Source: Paenibacillus paridis
GTDB lineage: Bacteria; Bacillota; Bacilli; Paenibacillales; Paenibacillaceae
Length of the DNA stretch: 64,000 bases
Assembly (NCBI RefSeq): GCF_006345825.1
Contig: NZ_VCIX01000085.1
Span: 186,001 to 250,000, forward strand
Reading direction: 5' to 3'
In this document: piece by piece, positions 42,512 to 51,684 of the stretch
How positions within the stretch are numbered: position 1 is the stretch's first letter
How the letters are laid out: the number at the start of each line of letters is the position of its first letter
Made by a program: the position numbers and the translations under genes
Notes under the pieces: generated by a model
Database searches by the model: none
Seen by the model: only the letters and a program-made list of their open reading frames with translations
What the model was told of the DNA's origin: nothing

Positions 42512-43132
42512 ATGGTAAAAAATCAACTTTCCCTCTATGTATTTGTATCAGTTTTATTTGTCGTCGGCGTTATATTTGGCGCTTTGATGGTCAATGCGCT
42601 GACGCTCGAGCAGCAGCAGGATTTGGCCCTGGACGTTAATCAATACGTTAAGCTTATGAATGATGGAGTGGGGATGGGCGAAGCGCATTCGTTTTGGGAA
42701 CGATTTTTTTTCCATATGAAATGGTTGCTAGTTTTATGGATTCTTGGCATCACAGTAGTTGGAATTCCAGGGGTGCTGGCGCTTAATTTCTTAAAAGGTG
42801 CTCTAGTCGGATTTTCAGTTGGCACTCTCATCAATCAATACGCTTGGAAGGGCGTACTGCTTTCCCTTGTGTCGATTGCTCCGCAAAATATTATTGCGGT
42901 GCCTGCCATGATTATCGTAAGTGCGGCTGCGATTACCTTCTCTATGTATGTGGTTAAAAATAGACTGCTTCAACAAAAAGGAGAGCTTGCCCCGCAGCTC
43001 GGAGCTTTTAGTTCTACTGCGGTGCTCATGTTAATCGTTTTTGCCGGGGCAGCGCTGTTTGAGGCCTACATTTCTCCATCTCTAATTAGCTGGGTGACAC
43101 CTTTGATTTCGTCCGGTAACGCCACAATATGA
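42512..43132 (+). CDS. spoIIM: stage II sporulation protein M
   Basis: SpoIIM works with SpoIID and SpoIIP in peptidoglycan breakdown during engulfment. The 206 residues have about five hydrophobic segments (LYVFVSVLFVVGVIFGALMV, WLLVLWILGITVVGIPGVLA, NIIAVPAMIIVSAAAITFSM among them) and the SpoIIM-family motif FLKGALVGFSVGTLINQYAW. ATG 42512 has ten-base spacing to GGAAGGG; GTG 42506 is four bases away. Confidence 0.93.
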   Translation: MVKNQLSLYVFVSVLFVVGVIFGALMVNALTLEQQQDLALDVNQYVKLMNDGVGMGEAHSFWERFFFHMKWLLVLWILGITVVGIPGVLALNFLKGALVGFSVGTLINQYAWKGVLLSLVSIAPQNIIAVPAMIIVSAAAITFSMYVVKNRLLQQKGELAPQLGAFSSTAVLMLIVFAGAALFEAYISPSLISWVTPLISSGNATI

Positions 43133-43143
43133 CACCAAAACGT

Positions 43144-43173
43144 TTGACTTTACTACGGGTTAGCACCTATAAT
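43144..43173 (+). promoter_or_regulatory. sigma-A promoter for fur
   Basis: TTGACT and TATAAT are 18 bp apart, 52 bp before the fur ATG. AGGAAACGTTTCCT (43177-43190), a perfect palindrome, overlaps the likely transcription start and may be an operator. Confidence 0.7.
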
Positions 43174-43224
43174 GAGAGGAAACGTTTCCTGAAATAGGCG
43201 CAGACATGTGGTAGGGGGGAAATC

Positions 43225-43698
43225 ATGGAAGCCCGGATTGAGAAGATCAAACAACAGTTGCAGTCGCAGGGCTACAAATTAACCCCGCAGCGCGAAGCAA
43301 CGGTACGTGTTTTGCTTGAAAATGAAGACGACCACCTGAGCGCTGAAGATGTATTTATGCTAGTTAAGGATAAAGCCCCAGAAATCGGACTTGCAACGGT
43401 TTATCGGACATTGGAATTACTAAGCGAAATGCATGTTGTCGAAAAATTGAATTTCGGCGATGGAGTAGCACGGTACGATTTGCGTACTGACAGCAACAAG
43501 CATCATCATCATCATTTAATATGCGTGCAATGTGGAACTATGGATGAAATTAAAGAAGACTGGCTGTTGCCTTTAGAAGAGCGGCTAGAGCAGGAATACG
43601 GATTTTTTGTCATCGATCACCGCCTCGATTTCCAAGGTGTATGCCATCGTTGCAAAGCAAAAAATGATCAAGCAAACCCAACTGAAAATCAATCATAA
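43225..43698 (+). CDS. fur: ferric uptake regulator family protein
   Basis: The 157 residues have a winged helix (LTPQREATVRVLLENED, IGLATVYRTLELLSEM), the metal site HHHHHLICVQCG and the second cysteine pair CHRCKA. The position ahead of yqzK-xerD is that of Fur in Bacillus, which represses iron uptake genes when iron is abundant. Sequence alone does not exclude another metal, but context favours Fur. The start follows AGGGGGG. Confidence 0.92.
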   Translation: MEARIEKIKQQLQSQGYKLTPQREATVRVLLENEDDHLSAEDVFMLVKDKAPEIGLATVYRTLELLSEMHVVEKLNFGDGVARYDLRTDSNKHHHHHLICVQCGTMDEIKEDWLLPLEERLEQEYGFFVIDHRLDFQGVCHRCKAKNDQANPTENQS

Positions 43699-43740
43699 AC
43701 GGCTTAGCTGCCCAGCATAACTGGACGGCAAAGCCGTTTT
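43697..43740. terminator. terminator between fur and the converging protease gene
   Basis: AAACGGCTT pairs with AAGCCGTTT, with a further partial inner stem, between two converging genes. Confidence 0.75.
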
Positions 43741-43746
43741 GGCGTT

Positions 43747-44907
43747 TTATTTGCGGTTGAGAATATTATTAAGCTGCAAAAGACCTGCCCCTTGAGCAGT
43801 TGAAGAGTAGTTTGGCAGCTTGAGAGCGCGCTTTCGCAGTTTTGTTTGGACTTTAGCCGGCGTTAGGCCTGGGCTGATTGATAGGAGCAGCGCAGCGCCT
43901 CCCGCGACATGCGGAGACGACATGCTGGTGCCAGAGAGCTTTTTATATGTGCCGTTCAGCCAAGTGGATTTTATATTTTCGCCAGGAGCCGTTAATCCAA
44001 TGCCGCTGCCTCTGCTGCTAAAATCAGCTACTAGATTCGTACGGGTAGAAGCGGCAACGGCAATCGTTTCTTGGAATGAAGCTGGTTCGTCAATTTGGCC
44101 GCTTTCGCTGCCTGAATTTCCGGCAGAAGCCACAATGACGATTCCTTGTTTTGCTGCTCGTTTTATGGCTGCATGCATCGTGCCGCTGCTCTCAGAGCCT
44201 AAAATGCCGAAGCTCATGTTAATGATCTGCATGCGGTTTTTTATGCACCAATTAATTCCCTCGACAATATCAGATACATAACCATCTCCGTTTTTATCCA
44301 ACGCTTTTACCGCATACAACTGCACCTCGGGGGCAGTTCCTGTCAATTTTCCTGCATTTCCAATCGCTGATGCGATTCCCGCCACATGCGTGCCATGTCC
44401 ATTATCGTCTGCGTAAGACCCGCCAGTAATCGTATTAACGCCTCCCGCGATTCTAAGATCTGGATGGTTAGCGATCCCAGTGTCAAGAATGGCGACCTTA
44501 ATACAACGCCCTCGTGTCGTCTGCCAAGCGTCGGGAGCTTTGATTCGATTAATGTTCCATGTGACTAATGCAGGGAGCGTAGCAGGGGTTAAGAGAGGTC
44601 TTGAAAGGCCTTTATGATAAACAGGCACATTGTTATTTAATCCATGGGCGCGAATGCGTAAATCTTTTTCGACTAATGCGACTTGGGGATGAAGGGCTAA
44701 GGTTTTCCAGACTTTATTATTATGAAAATGGCAGCCGATGATTCGACTGCTTGACACTGTTTTGAAAGGATTGATTCCGAGTTCCTTCAGCTGCTTTAGG
44801 CAGCGCTTATAAGATTGAGAAGAACGAAGGGTGATAAGCTTACGGTTGGTTTGCTTGGAAGCTTTGCAGGAGGCACAACTTTTCAGAATTGATTTAAGCT
44901 TTGGCAA
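43747..44907 (-). CDS. subtilisin-like serine protease (S8)
   Basis: The 386 residues include a propeptide-like N-terminal part (about 1-110) and the S8 catalytic domain. The triad is Asp in VAILDTGIANHPD, His in DNGHGTHVAGIAS and Ser in SGTSMSSPHVAGG, with oxyanion Asn in SAGNSGS. No signal peptide is visible: the N terminus is basic with three cysteines (LKSCASCKASK) rather than hydrophobic. It may be intracellular or leaderless. TTG start after AGGGGG. It stands alone on the minus strand. Confidence 0.9.
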   Translation of the reverse strand: MPKLKSILKSCASCKASKQTNRKLITLRSSQSYKRCLKQLKELGINPFKTVSSSRIIGCHFHNNKVWKTLALHPQVALVEKDLRIRAHGLNNNVPVYHKGLSRPLLTPATLPALVTWNINRIKAPDAWQTTRGRCIKVAILDTGIANHPDLRIAGGVNTITGGSYADDNGHGTHVAGIASAIGNAGKLTGTAPEVQLYAVKALDKNGDGYVSDIVEGINWCIKNRMQIINMSFGILGSESSGTMHAAIKRAAKQGIVIVASAGNSGSESGQIDEPASFQETIAVAASTRTNLVADFSSRGSGIGLTAPGENIKSTWLNGTYKKLSGTSMSSPHVAGGAALLLSISPGLTPAKVQTKLRKRALKLPNYSSTAQGAGLLQLNNILNRK

Positions 44908-45167
44908 TGGACGCAGAACCCCCTAATGGATTTTGGCGTTACGCTTATCCAGTCTATGGGGAATCCTGAGGTTATGCATGGGTTATTGTCGTTGTAACAC
45001 ATAATTTCTGAAATATAACAAAGCATAGAGAGGAATCCTGTATTCTATAGTTGTTTATCCAATTATAGAGCGGAAAAGAACGAGCAATCCAGCTCGGTTC
45101 ATCATACAACATAATAAGAGATTTTTTTGGCTCGAATGGTCGTTGAAGCTATGGAGGAGGTATGACT

Positions 45168-46313
45168 ATGATCGTAGGAGTGCCCAAGGAAATCAAACAA
45201 AGCGAGTACAGGGTGGCATTGACGCCAGCAGGCGTTACTGTGCTTGCAGCAGCAGGGCATCAAGTGTTGGTTGAATCAGGCGCAGGAGCGGGCAGCGGAT
45301 TTGAGGATGCGGATTACGAGCGTGAAGGGGCGGAGCTCATCAAGTCTGCTGCCGAGGTGTGGTCAAGAGCAGAGCTGGTTATGAAGGTGAAGGAGCCATT
45401 AGCCGAGGAGTTTGGTTATTTTCGCGAGGGTCTGCTGTTGTTCACTTATTTGCATCTGGCCGCCGCTCCAGAGCTGACCAATGCTCTTGTTGATCAGGGC
45501 GTTACCGGCATTGCCTACGAGACGATACAGCTTGCAAACGGCAGCTTACCCTTGCTTACGCCGATGAGTGAAGTGGCTGGCAGAATGTCGGTGCAGGTTG
45601 GCGCCCAGTTCCTTGAAGCTTTTAATGGTGGGCGAGGCGTATTGCTTGGTGGCGTGCCAGGTGTGCCTCCAGCAGAAGTTGTTATTATTGGTGGGGGCAT
45701 CGTGGGTACCAACGCCGCAAAGGTTGCGCTTGGCATGGGGGCAAACGTCATTATATTGGAAAGAAGCGCGGACCGAATGCGGTATTTGGATGATATTTTC
45801 GGCGGCCGGGTTAGGACGCTAATGTCAAGTCCTTACCATATTGCGGAAGCAGCTGCAAGAGCGGATTTATTGATCGGCGCCGTACTTATTCCAGGCGCAC
45901 GTGCGCCTCATCTGGTCACGGAGCAAATGGTTCAAGGCATGAAGAAGGGAGCGGTTATCGTAGATGTGGCAGTCGATCAGGGCGGTTCTATTGCTACCGT
46001 TGATCGGCCGACTACGCATAAGGACCCGATTTATGTTAAGCATGGTGTCGTCCATTATGCCGTGGCTAATATCCCAGGCGCCGTCCCGCGGACATCGACA
46101 TTTGCGCTAACAAATGTTACGATTCCATACGCGCTTGATTTGGCGAACCATGGAATGGAAGCAATACGGAAAAGCATTCCGCTTCAAAAAGGAGTCAACA
46201 CGCACGCAGGCAGAGTGACATACGAGCCGGTAGCGCTCGCTACGGGGCTGCCCTATTCTTCCCTTGAAAAGTGGTTGGACAGTGTTCCCTACGATCGATT
46301 GAAAAATGGATAG
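45168..46313 (+). CDS. ald: alanine dehydrogenase
   Basis: Ald converts L-alanine to pyruvate and ammonia with NAD, and supports sporulation and growth on alanine. The 381 residues begin [20 protein letters not shown], with catalytic Lys in MKVKEPL, His in [10 protein letters not shown] and NAD loop [22 protein letters not shown] 45168 is seven bases after AGGAGG; the ATG at 45162 is only one base away. The 260 bp upstream hold no clear operator. Confidence 0.96.
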   Translation: MIVGVPKEIKQSEYRVALTPAGVTVLAAAGHQVLVESGAGAGSGFEDADYEREGAELIKSAAEVWSRAELVMKVKEPLAEEFGYFREGLLLFTYLHLAAAPELTNALVDQGVTGIAYETIQLANGSLPLLTPMSEVAGRMSVQVGAQFLEAFNGGRGVLLGGVPGVPPAEVVIIGGGIVGTNAAKVALGMGANVIILERSADRMRYLDDIFGGRVRTLMSSPYHIAEAAARADLLIGAVLIPGARAPHLVTEQMVQGMKKGAVIVDVAVDQGGSIATVDRPTTHKDPIYVKHGVVHYAVANIPGAVPRTSTFALTNVTIPYALDLANHGMEAIRKSIPLQKGVNTHAGRVTYEPVALATGLPYSSLEKWLDSVPYDRLKNG

Positions 46314-46387
46314 CATACTTGCAGCAGTCTCCTCATATGGTGGTACTGATGGACAACAGTATCGGCATCATAAGGAGGCTGATTTGC

Positions 46388-46621
46388 ATGGTTTTTTCGA
46401 TTCGCAGATGGACGAGCCGCATCTTTTTTATTCTGGTATTTTCCGTGTTGCTTTTGGCTGTGACGGGCGGTTATCGCTGGCTGGCGGACGCTATCTCACC
46501 CGTGCATCCTTACCGTGAGCCGAAAGGCGCTGCGTTAAAGGTATTTGTTGCTGATCCGGACTCACCTGACAGCAAACATGCCGCAGACCGGCTAAGATGG
46601 TTTTACTGGTATGGGGAGTGA
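46388..46621 (+). CDS. yqzK: YqzK family membrane protein (DUF4227)
   Basis: This 77-residue protein has one membrane helix (FFILVFSVLLLAVTGGYRWL) and the conserved C-terminal YREPKGAALKVF and DRLRWFYWYGE. This matches B. subtilis YqzK, which also lies just before xerD. ATG 46388 is nine bases after AAGGAGG; the upstream frame overlaps ald. Function unknown. Confidence 0.85.
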   Translation: MVFSIRRWTSRIFFILVFSVLLLAVTGGYRWLADAISPVHPYREPKGAALKVFVADPDSPDSKHAADRLRWFYWYGE

Positions 46622-46626
46622 TCCAT

Positions 46627-46641
46627 TGTGCATAGTGCACA
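46627..46641. repeat. small palindrome between yqzK and xerD
   Basis: TGTGCA-TAG-TGCACA is a perfect inverted repeat six bases after the yqzK stop. It could be an operator or a small hairpin. No partner site was seen. Confidence 0.3.
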
Positions 46642-46736
46642 GATTATCGCAGTCAAGCAGGACTTATGGCGTCGAATGTTGAATATTTTTGGTGAAAAAG
46701 CTAGTCAGTCTTGAGTGAAAAACGAAAGGAATACCG

Positions 46737-47627
46737 ATGAAAGCTCATTTAATTCGTTACATTCAATATTTGAAGGAGGAACGCGGCTTGTCCGCCAATA
46801 CGCTTTCTTCCTATCAGCGGGATTTGAACCAGTTCATTTCCTATGTTGAAAATGAAAGCCTATTAGAGCTGAATCTCGTGCAAAGGCATCATATTTCAAG
46901 GTATATGCTGCATCTAAAAGAACAGGGAAGAAAGGCGGCAACGCTGTCCCGGCATATCGTGTCGGTACGGGCTTTTTTTCACTATTTGGTAGCCGAGGGC
47001 GTTCTTCTGAGCAATCCATCTATTTATCTTGAAGCCCCCAAGCAAGAGAAAAAACCGCCAAGTATTTTGAGCGTAGCCGTAACAAGCACGCTGCTGGATA
47101 CACCAAGCAGCGCAAGTGCAGGCGGCAAACGGGACAAGGCCATGCTTGAGCTTATTTATGCAACGGGCATCCGGGTCTCCGAGCTTGTATCGCTCAATTT
47201 AGAGGATGTCAATATGCAGCTTGGATTTGTCCAGTGCATAGGATCGGGGCAGAAAGAACGAATTGTGCCGTTTGGGAGACTAGCGGCAGAGGCGCTAAAC
47301 GATTATCTGCAAATCGGGAGAGCTGAGCTGCTGACGTTAAGGGAGTCGGAATCGGCGCTTTTTTTGAATCATTTAGGCACACGTTTGACAAGACAGGGAT
47401 TTTGGAAGACGATTAAGAAGTATGCGAAAGAAGCTGGCATAGAAGAGGAGATTACGCCTCATATGCTTCGCCATTCCGTAGCTGCGCATCTGCTCGATAA
47501 CGGAGCCGATATTCGAGCCGTTCAAGAGCTGCTCGGGCATGCGGATGTATCGACCACGCTTAAATATACGCAGGTTTCAAAAACCCGTATGAAGGATACA
47601 TATAACCGTGCGCATCCGCGCGCATAG
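46737..47627 (+). CDS. xerD: site-specific tyrosine recombinase XerD
   Basis: XerD acts with XerC at dif to resolve chromosome dimers. The 296 residues are the usual length, with N-terminal core-binding domain (YLKEERGLSANTLSSYQRDL) and catalytic residues in ATGIRVSEL, ITPHMLRHSVAAHLL, LLGHADVSTTLKYTQV. The position after fur-yqzK equals that of ripX/xerD in B. subtilis. Confidence 0.95.
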   Translation: MKAHLIRYIQYLKEERGLSANTLSSYQRDLNQFISYVENESLLELNLVQRHHISRYMLHLKEQGRKAATLSRHIVSVRAFFHYLVAEGVLLSNPSIYLEAPKQEKKPPSILSVAVTSTLLDTPSSASAGGKRDKAMLELIYATGIRVSELVSLNLEDVNMQLGFVQCIGSGQKERIVPFGRLAAEALNDYLQIGRAELLTLRESESALFLNHLGTRLTRQGFWKTIKKYAKEAGIEEEITPHMLRHSVAAHLLDNGADIRAVQELLGHADVSTTLKYTQVSKTRMKDTYNRAHPRA

Positions 47628-47672
47628 AATGGCATTCACCATGGTTGATTGGACAGAGGAGGAAACAAAACG

Positions 47673-48860
47673 ATGAAATTCGATCGTATTGCGGTCATTG
47701 TACTTGATAGTGTAGGAATTGGCGAGCTGCCTGATGCCGAAGCTTTCGGTGATCTGGGATCGCACACCCTTGGACATATTGTAGAGAAGTTGCCTGAAAC
47801 GAAGCTCCCGCATTTGAGAAAATGGGGACTGGACCGGATTGCTCCGATTCACGATTGGAAATCTGAAGCAGGAGCGCCGGCCGCATACTTTGGCAAAATG
47901 GCGGAGGTATCCGTTGGAAAAGATACAATGACTGGTCATTGGGAACTGATGGGGCTTGAAATGACGGTTCCGTTCCAAACCTTCCCTGAAGGTTTCCCGC
48001 CTGAGCTTCTAGGCCCCTTCGAAGAGCGCACAGGCCGCAAAGTAATTGGCAATAAACCAGCCAGCGGCACCGATATTTTGGATGAGCTTGGCGCTGAACA
48101 AATGGAAACCGGCGCTTGGATCGTTTATACATCGGCAGACAGCGTGTTCCAAATTGCAGCCCACGAAGATGTTATTCCGCTTGATGAGCTATACCGTGCT
48201 TGTGAAATCGCGCGTGAGCTGACAATGGACGAACGATTTACGGTTGGACGTGTAATCGCAAGGCCTTATGTAGGTCAGCCTGGTGCCTTTAAACGGACGC
48301 CAAACCGTCATGATTATGCGGTGAAGCCGCCGCAGCCAACCGTCCTGAATGCACTAAAGGATGCAGGCTATGATTCGATTGCCATCGGAAAAATCAACGA
48401 TATTTTCGATGGGGAAGGCATTACCTCTTCAACTCCGACTAAGAGTAATGCCGATGGCATCCAAAAAACGATCGAACAACTAAAGCAGCCTTTCAAAGGC
48501 TTATTGTTTACGAACCTAGTAGATTTTGATTCACTCTACGGCCATCGCCGGGATCCTGCAGGCTATTCAGCTGCATTGGAGGAGTTCGACCTCTCCGTAC
48601 CGGAATTGGTGAAGCAGCTTGGCGAGAAGGATTTATTAATCATTACAGCAGACCATGGGAATGATCCTGTTCATCCCGGTACAGACCATACGCGCGAGTA
48701 TGTGCCGATTTTGCTGTACAGCCCTGCCTTCAACCATCCGGGCGAGCTCGGCGTCCGTTCCACCTTCTCCGATCTTGGCGCAACCATAGCCGATAATTTT
48801 GGCATTGACGCACCGCCGAATGGAACTAGCTTCCTATCTGAGCTGAGTGTGCAAGAGTAA
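47673..48860 (+). CDS. deoB: phosphopentomutase
   Basis: DeoB (Drm) converts (deoxy)ribose 1-phosphate to the 5-phosphate. The 395 residues have metal-binding [31 protein letters not shown] with catalytic Thr, [14 protein letters not shown] and [23 protein letters not shown] 47673 follows GAGGAGGAAACAAAACG. It forms a nucleoside salvage unit with punA and pdp. Confidence 0.96.
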   Translation: MKFDRIAVIVLDSVGIGELPDAEAFGDLGSHTLGHIVEKLPETKLPHLRKWGLDRIAPIHDWKSEAGAPAAYFGKMAEVSVGKDTMTGHWELMGLEMTVPFQTFPEGFPPELLGPFEERTGRKVIGNKPASGTDILDELGAEQMETGAWIVYTSADSVFQIAAHEDVIPLDELYRACEIARELTMDERFTVGRVIARPYVGQPGAFKRTPNRHDYAVKPPQPTVLNALKDAGYDSIAIGKINDIFDGEGITSSTPTKSNADGIQKTIEQLKQPFKGLLFTNLVDFDSLYGHRRDPAGYSAALEEFDLSVPELVKQLGEKDLLIITADHGNDPVHPGTDHTREYVPILLYSPAFNHPGELGVRSTFSDLGATIADNFGIDAPPNGTSFLSELSVQE

Positions 48861-48917
48861 CCCATTGTAAGGTAAAGAGTCTTATTGCGGCTCATATTTA
48901 TTTTAGGAGGAATTAAG

Positions 48918-49757
48918 ATGACAACGATTACGGCAGCGGGACTAACAGCGGCACATATTAAAGAAGCAGCTAAATTTATTGAGGCACAAACGGAACTAAG
49001 GCCGGAAATCGGGCTGATCATGGGTTCAGGACTTGGTGTCTTGGGCGATCATTTGGAAAATCCGGTAACGATTCAATATCATGATATTCCTCATTTTCCG
49101 ATCTCGACGGTTGAAGGGCATGCCGGCGAGCTGCTGATTGGAACGTTATCCGGCAGAACGGTTCTGCTTATGCGCGGGCGTTTTCATATGTACGAGGGCT
49201 ACGGACCAGAGCTGACGGCTTTCCCGGTTCGCGTAATGAAGGCGCTGGGCGTTAAGACCTTGCTTGTTACGAATGCAGCAGGCGGCGTAAACACCGACTA
49301 TGAAGCAGGCAACCTGATGCTGATCTCCGACCACCTCAATATGACAGGCAAAAATCCGTTAATCGGGCCAAACGATGATTCGCTTGGCGTTCGTTTTCCG
49401 GATATGTCCGAGGCTTATAGCAAGCGTCTTCGTGCGATTGCACGTGAAATTGCGGAAGGCCAAGGCTTTACATTGCGTGAAGGCGTGTATGCGGGATTGC
49501 TAGGACCAACCTATGAAACGCCAGCAGAAATTCGAATGCTGCGGGTTCTTGGCGCCGATGCTGTCGGAATGTCGACTGTTGCCGAAGTTATCGCGGCTCG
49601 TCATTCTGGAATCGAAGTTGTTGGAATTTCCTGCATTAGCAATATGGCAGCGGGTATTTTGGATCAACCGTTGTCGCATGCTGAAGTTATGGAAACGACG
49701 GAACGCGTCAAGTCCCAATTTTTAGGACTTGTTACGGCTCTAATTGCGGCGATGTAA
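48918..49757 (+). CDS. punA: purine nucleoside phosphorylase
   Basis: The enzyme splits purine nucleosides with phosphate. The 279 residues show GLIMGSGLG, FPISTVEGHAGELLIG, VTNAAGGVNTDYEAGNLM, the nucleoside-binding GVYAGLLGPTYETPAEIRML and GISCISNMAAGI. This is the trimeric type. ATG 48918 follows AGGAGG; a longer frame at 48885 lies upstream of this site. Confidence 0.95.
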   Translation: MTTITAAGLTAAHIKEAAKFIEAQTELRPEIGLIMGSGLGVLGDHLENPVTIQYHDIPHFPISTVEGHAGELLIGTLSGRTVLLMRGRFHMYEGYGPELTAFPVRVMKALGVKTLLVTNAAGGVNTDYEAGNLMLISDHLNMTGKNPLIGPNDDSLGVRFPDMSEAYSKRLRAIAREIAEGQGFTLREGVYAGLLGPTYETPAEIRMLRVLGADAVGMSTVAEVIAARHSGIEVVGISCISNMAAGILDQPLSHAEVMETTERVKSQFLGLVTALIAAM

Positions 49758-49867
49758 CATTTTTTGTAACACAAATGTAATAATTACGTCGACTCAATAT
49801 GACAGTGTTTTTTTTGCTATTCGTCGTATAATGTCCATGATTAAAGAAAGATGGAGTGGACAATGAC

Positions 49868-50026
49868 ATGGACAAGCAATTACTTACGCAGATGGAGCAG
49901 ATGCGTAAAAAGATGATTGAAGCGGCTCTGTTGAATGAAAGCCTTCAGCATCTCGATGTAATCCATTTAAGCCAATCGCTTGATGAGATTATTGTTCAGG
50001 TGCAGAGGGAGCGACGCGCTTTATAA
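49868..50026 (+). CDS. Spo0E-like aspartyl-phosphate phosphatase
   Basis: The 52-residue product starts MDKQLLTQMEQMRKKMIEAA and contains LSQSLDEIIV, the SxxLD motif of the Spo0E family, within two predicted helices. These small proteins remove phosphate from Spo0A~P and delay sporulation. GGAGTGG precedes the ATG, and TATAAT at 49827 suggests its own promoter. It lies 37 bp before pdp on the same strand. Confidence 0.85.
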   Translation: MDKQLLTQMEQMRKKMIEAALLNESLQHLDVIHLSQSLDEIIVQVQRERRAL

Positions 50027-50062
50027 ACTTTACTTAACGGATGTGCGAATGGAGAGGGAAAT

Positions 50063-51394
50063 ATGCGGTCGGTAGATCTAATACAGAAGAAAAGAGACGG
50101 TGGCGAACTGACCGCTTCTGAGTTGACTTTTTTAATAGACGGTTATTCCCGCGGAGACATTCCTGATTACCAGATGTCCGCTTGGGCGATGGCTGTGTTT
50201 TTTCGGGGAATGACACCTAAGGAGACAGCGGCGCTGACGCTCGCAATGGCGAATTCAGGCGATCAGGTAGATTTAGGTCCAATAAGCGGGATTAAAGTCG
50301 ATAAACATAGCACAGGCGGCGTAGGCGACAAAACGACGTTAATTCTTGCGCCGCTGGTGGCATCTGCAGGCATTCCGGTAGCTAAGATGTCGGGAAGAGG
50401 CCTTGGCCATACTGGTGGAACGATTGATAAGCTTGAATCGATCGAGGGTTTCCGCACAGAGCTCTCGCGAGAAAAGTTTATGAACCAGGTTAACGAAATC
50501 GGTTTATCTGTTATTGGGCAAAGCGGAAATCTTGCTCCGGCAGACAAGAAGCTTTACGCTTTGCGGGACGTTACCGCTACGGTAGAGTCGATCCCGCTTA
50601 TCGCAAGCTCGGTGATGAGCAAAAAAATTGCAGCTGGTGCGGATGCGATCGTGTTGGACGTTAAAACGGGCAGTGGTGCTTTTATGAAGACGCTGGAGGA
50701 TTCGGAGAAGCTTGCCCAAGCGATGGTCAATATCGGGACGGAAGTCGGACGGAATACGGCTGCAGTTATCAGCGACATGGACCAGCCGCTTGGCTTTGCA
50801 ATCGGCAATGCTTTGGAGGTTCAGGAGTCCATTGAAACGCTTAAAGGGCATGGGCCAGAGGATCTAACGGAGCTATGTTTGACTCTTGGCGCACATATGG
50901 TTGTGTTAGGCGGAAAGGCCGATACGATTGCAGAAGCAAGGAAACTTCTGGAAGAGAGGATTTCGAGCGGAGCGGCATTGGCGAAGTTCAAGTCTTTTGT
51001 TTCCGCTCAAGGCGGCGATCCATCCATCGTAGACGCGCCTGACAGGTTGCCGCAAGCTCCTGTTGTAATCGAAGTAAAAGCGTCTATCGCGGGTTTTGTT
51101 AATGCCATCGAAGCTGAGCAGCTAGGCCTTGCTGCCATGCTTCTTGGAGCGGGCAGAGCGACGAAGGATGCCGTGATTGATTATGCGGTTGGCGTCATGC
51201 TTTGCAAAAAGGTTGGCGATGCCGTTGCAGCCGGTGAGACGATTGCTTTGCTTCATGTGCGTGAAGAGAATGGTGCTACCGCTGAGGTATCGGAGCGAGT
51301 ACGCCAGGCATATAACATTCAAGATTATAAGCCTGAGCATCGAGCGCTGCTGCTTTCCGTGATTACGGCAGCCGGTATTGAACGTTATACGTAA
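50063..51394 (+). CDS. pdp: pyrimidine-nucleoside phosphorylase
   Basis: Pdp splits uridine, thymidine and deoxyuridine with phosphate. The 443 residues carry [20 protein letters not shown], the phosphate loop [20 protein letters not shown], the family signature [18 protein letters not shown] and [12 protein letters not shown] biotinyl-like C-terminal domain ends the protein. GGAGAGGG precedes the ATG. It completes a deoB-punA-pdp nucleoside cluster. Confidence 0.95.
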   Translation: MRSVDLIQKKRDGGELTASELTFLIDGYSRGDIPDYQMSAWAMAVFFRGMTPKETAALTLAMANSGDQVDLGPISGIKVDKHSTGGVGDKTTLILAPLVASAGIPVAKMSGRGLGHTGGTIDKLESIEGFRTELSREKFMNQVNEIGLSVIGQSGNLAPADKKLYALRDVTATVESIPLIASSVMSKKIAAGADAIVLDVKTGSGAFMKTLEDSEKLAQAMVNIGTEVGRNTAAVISDMDQPLGFAIGNALEVQESIETLKGHGPEDLTELCLTLGAHMVVLGGKADTIAEARKLLEERISSGAALAKFKSFVSAQGGDPSIVDAPDRLPQAPVVIEVKASIAGFVNAIEAEQLGLAAMLLGAGRATKDAVIDYAVGVMLCKKVGDAVAAGETIALLHVREENGATAEVSERVRQAYNIQDYKPEHRALLLSVITAAGIERYT

Positions 51395-51410
51395 CTAGCA
51401 TATCCGATAG

Positions 51411-51443
51411 AAAACCGTTCCCCTTTCAGGGGAACGGTTTTTT
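51411..51443 (+). terminator. terminator after pdp
   Basis: AAAACCGTTCCCC pairs with GGGGAACGGTTTT around TTTCA, followed by T. Confidence 0.9.
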
Positions 51444-51562
51444 TGTTGCCCAATTAGTCTACCTTATGGAATAATTTCCAACTTAAGAGTCAACACTAAA
51501 AAGAGAAAGAAAAGCGAATTGTGCGCGGTCGGTGTTTGCTAAGGTAATCCCAGTGTACCGTC

Positions 51563-51669
51563 ACGAAGCAAGTTTTGCTTCGCAAAACCAAGTTTACGCT
51601 TACGAAGCAAGTTTTGCTTCGCAAAACCAAGCCTACGCTTACGAAGCAAGTTTTGCTTCGCAAAACTTT
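51563..51669 (+). repeat. three tandem 39-bp hairpin repeats in the dacF leader
   Basis: Units begin at 51563, 51602 and 51641. Each contains GAAGCAAGTTTTGCTTCGCA and AAACC. Within a unit GAAGCAA can pair with TTGCTTC, or GTTTTGC with GCAAAAC, but not both. The third unit ends AAGTTTTGC-TTC-GCAAAACTT-TT right against AGGAGG of dacF. Confidence 0.8.
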
Positions 51670-51684
51670 TAGGAGGAGATCTAG

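Noticed and set aside
51563..51669. CRISPR-like repeats before dacF
   Set aside because: Units abut without spacers and number only three.
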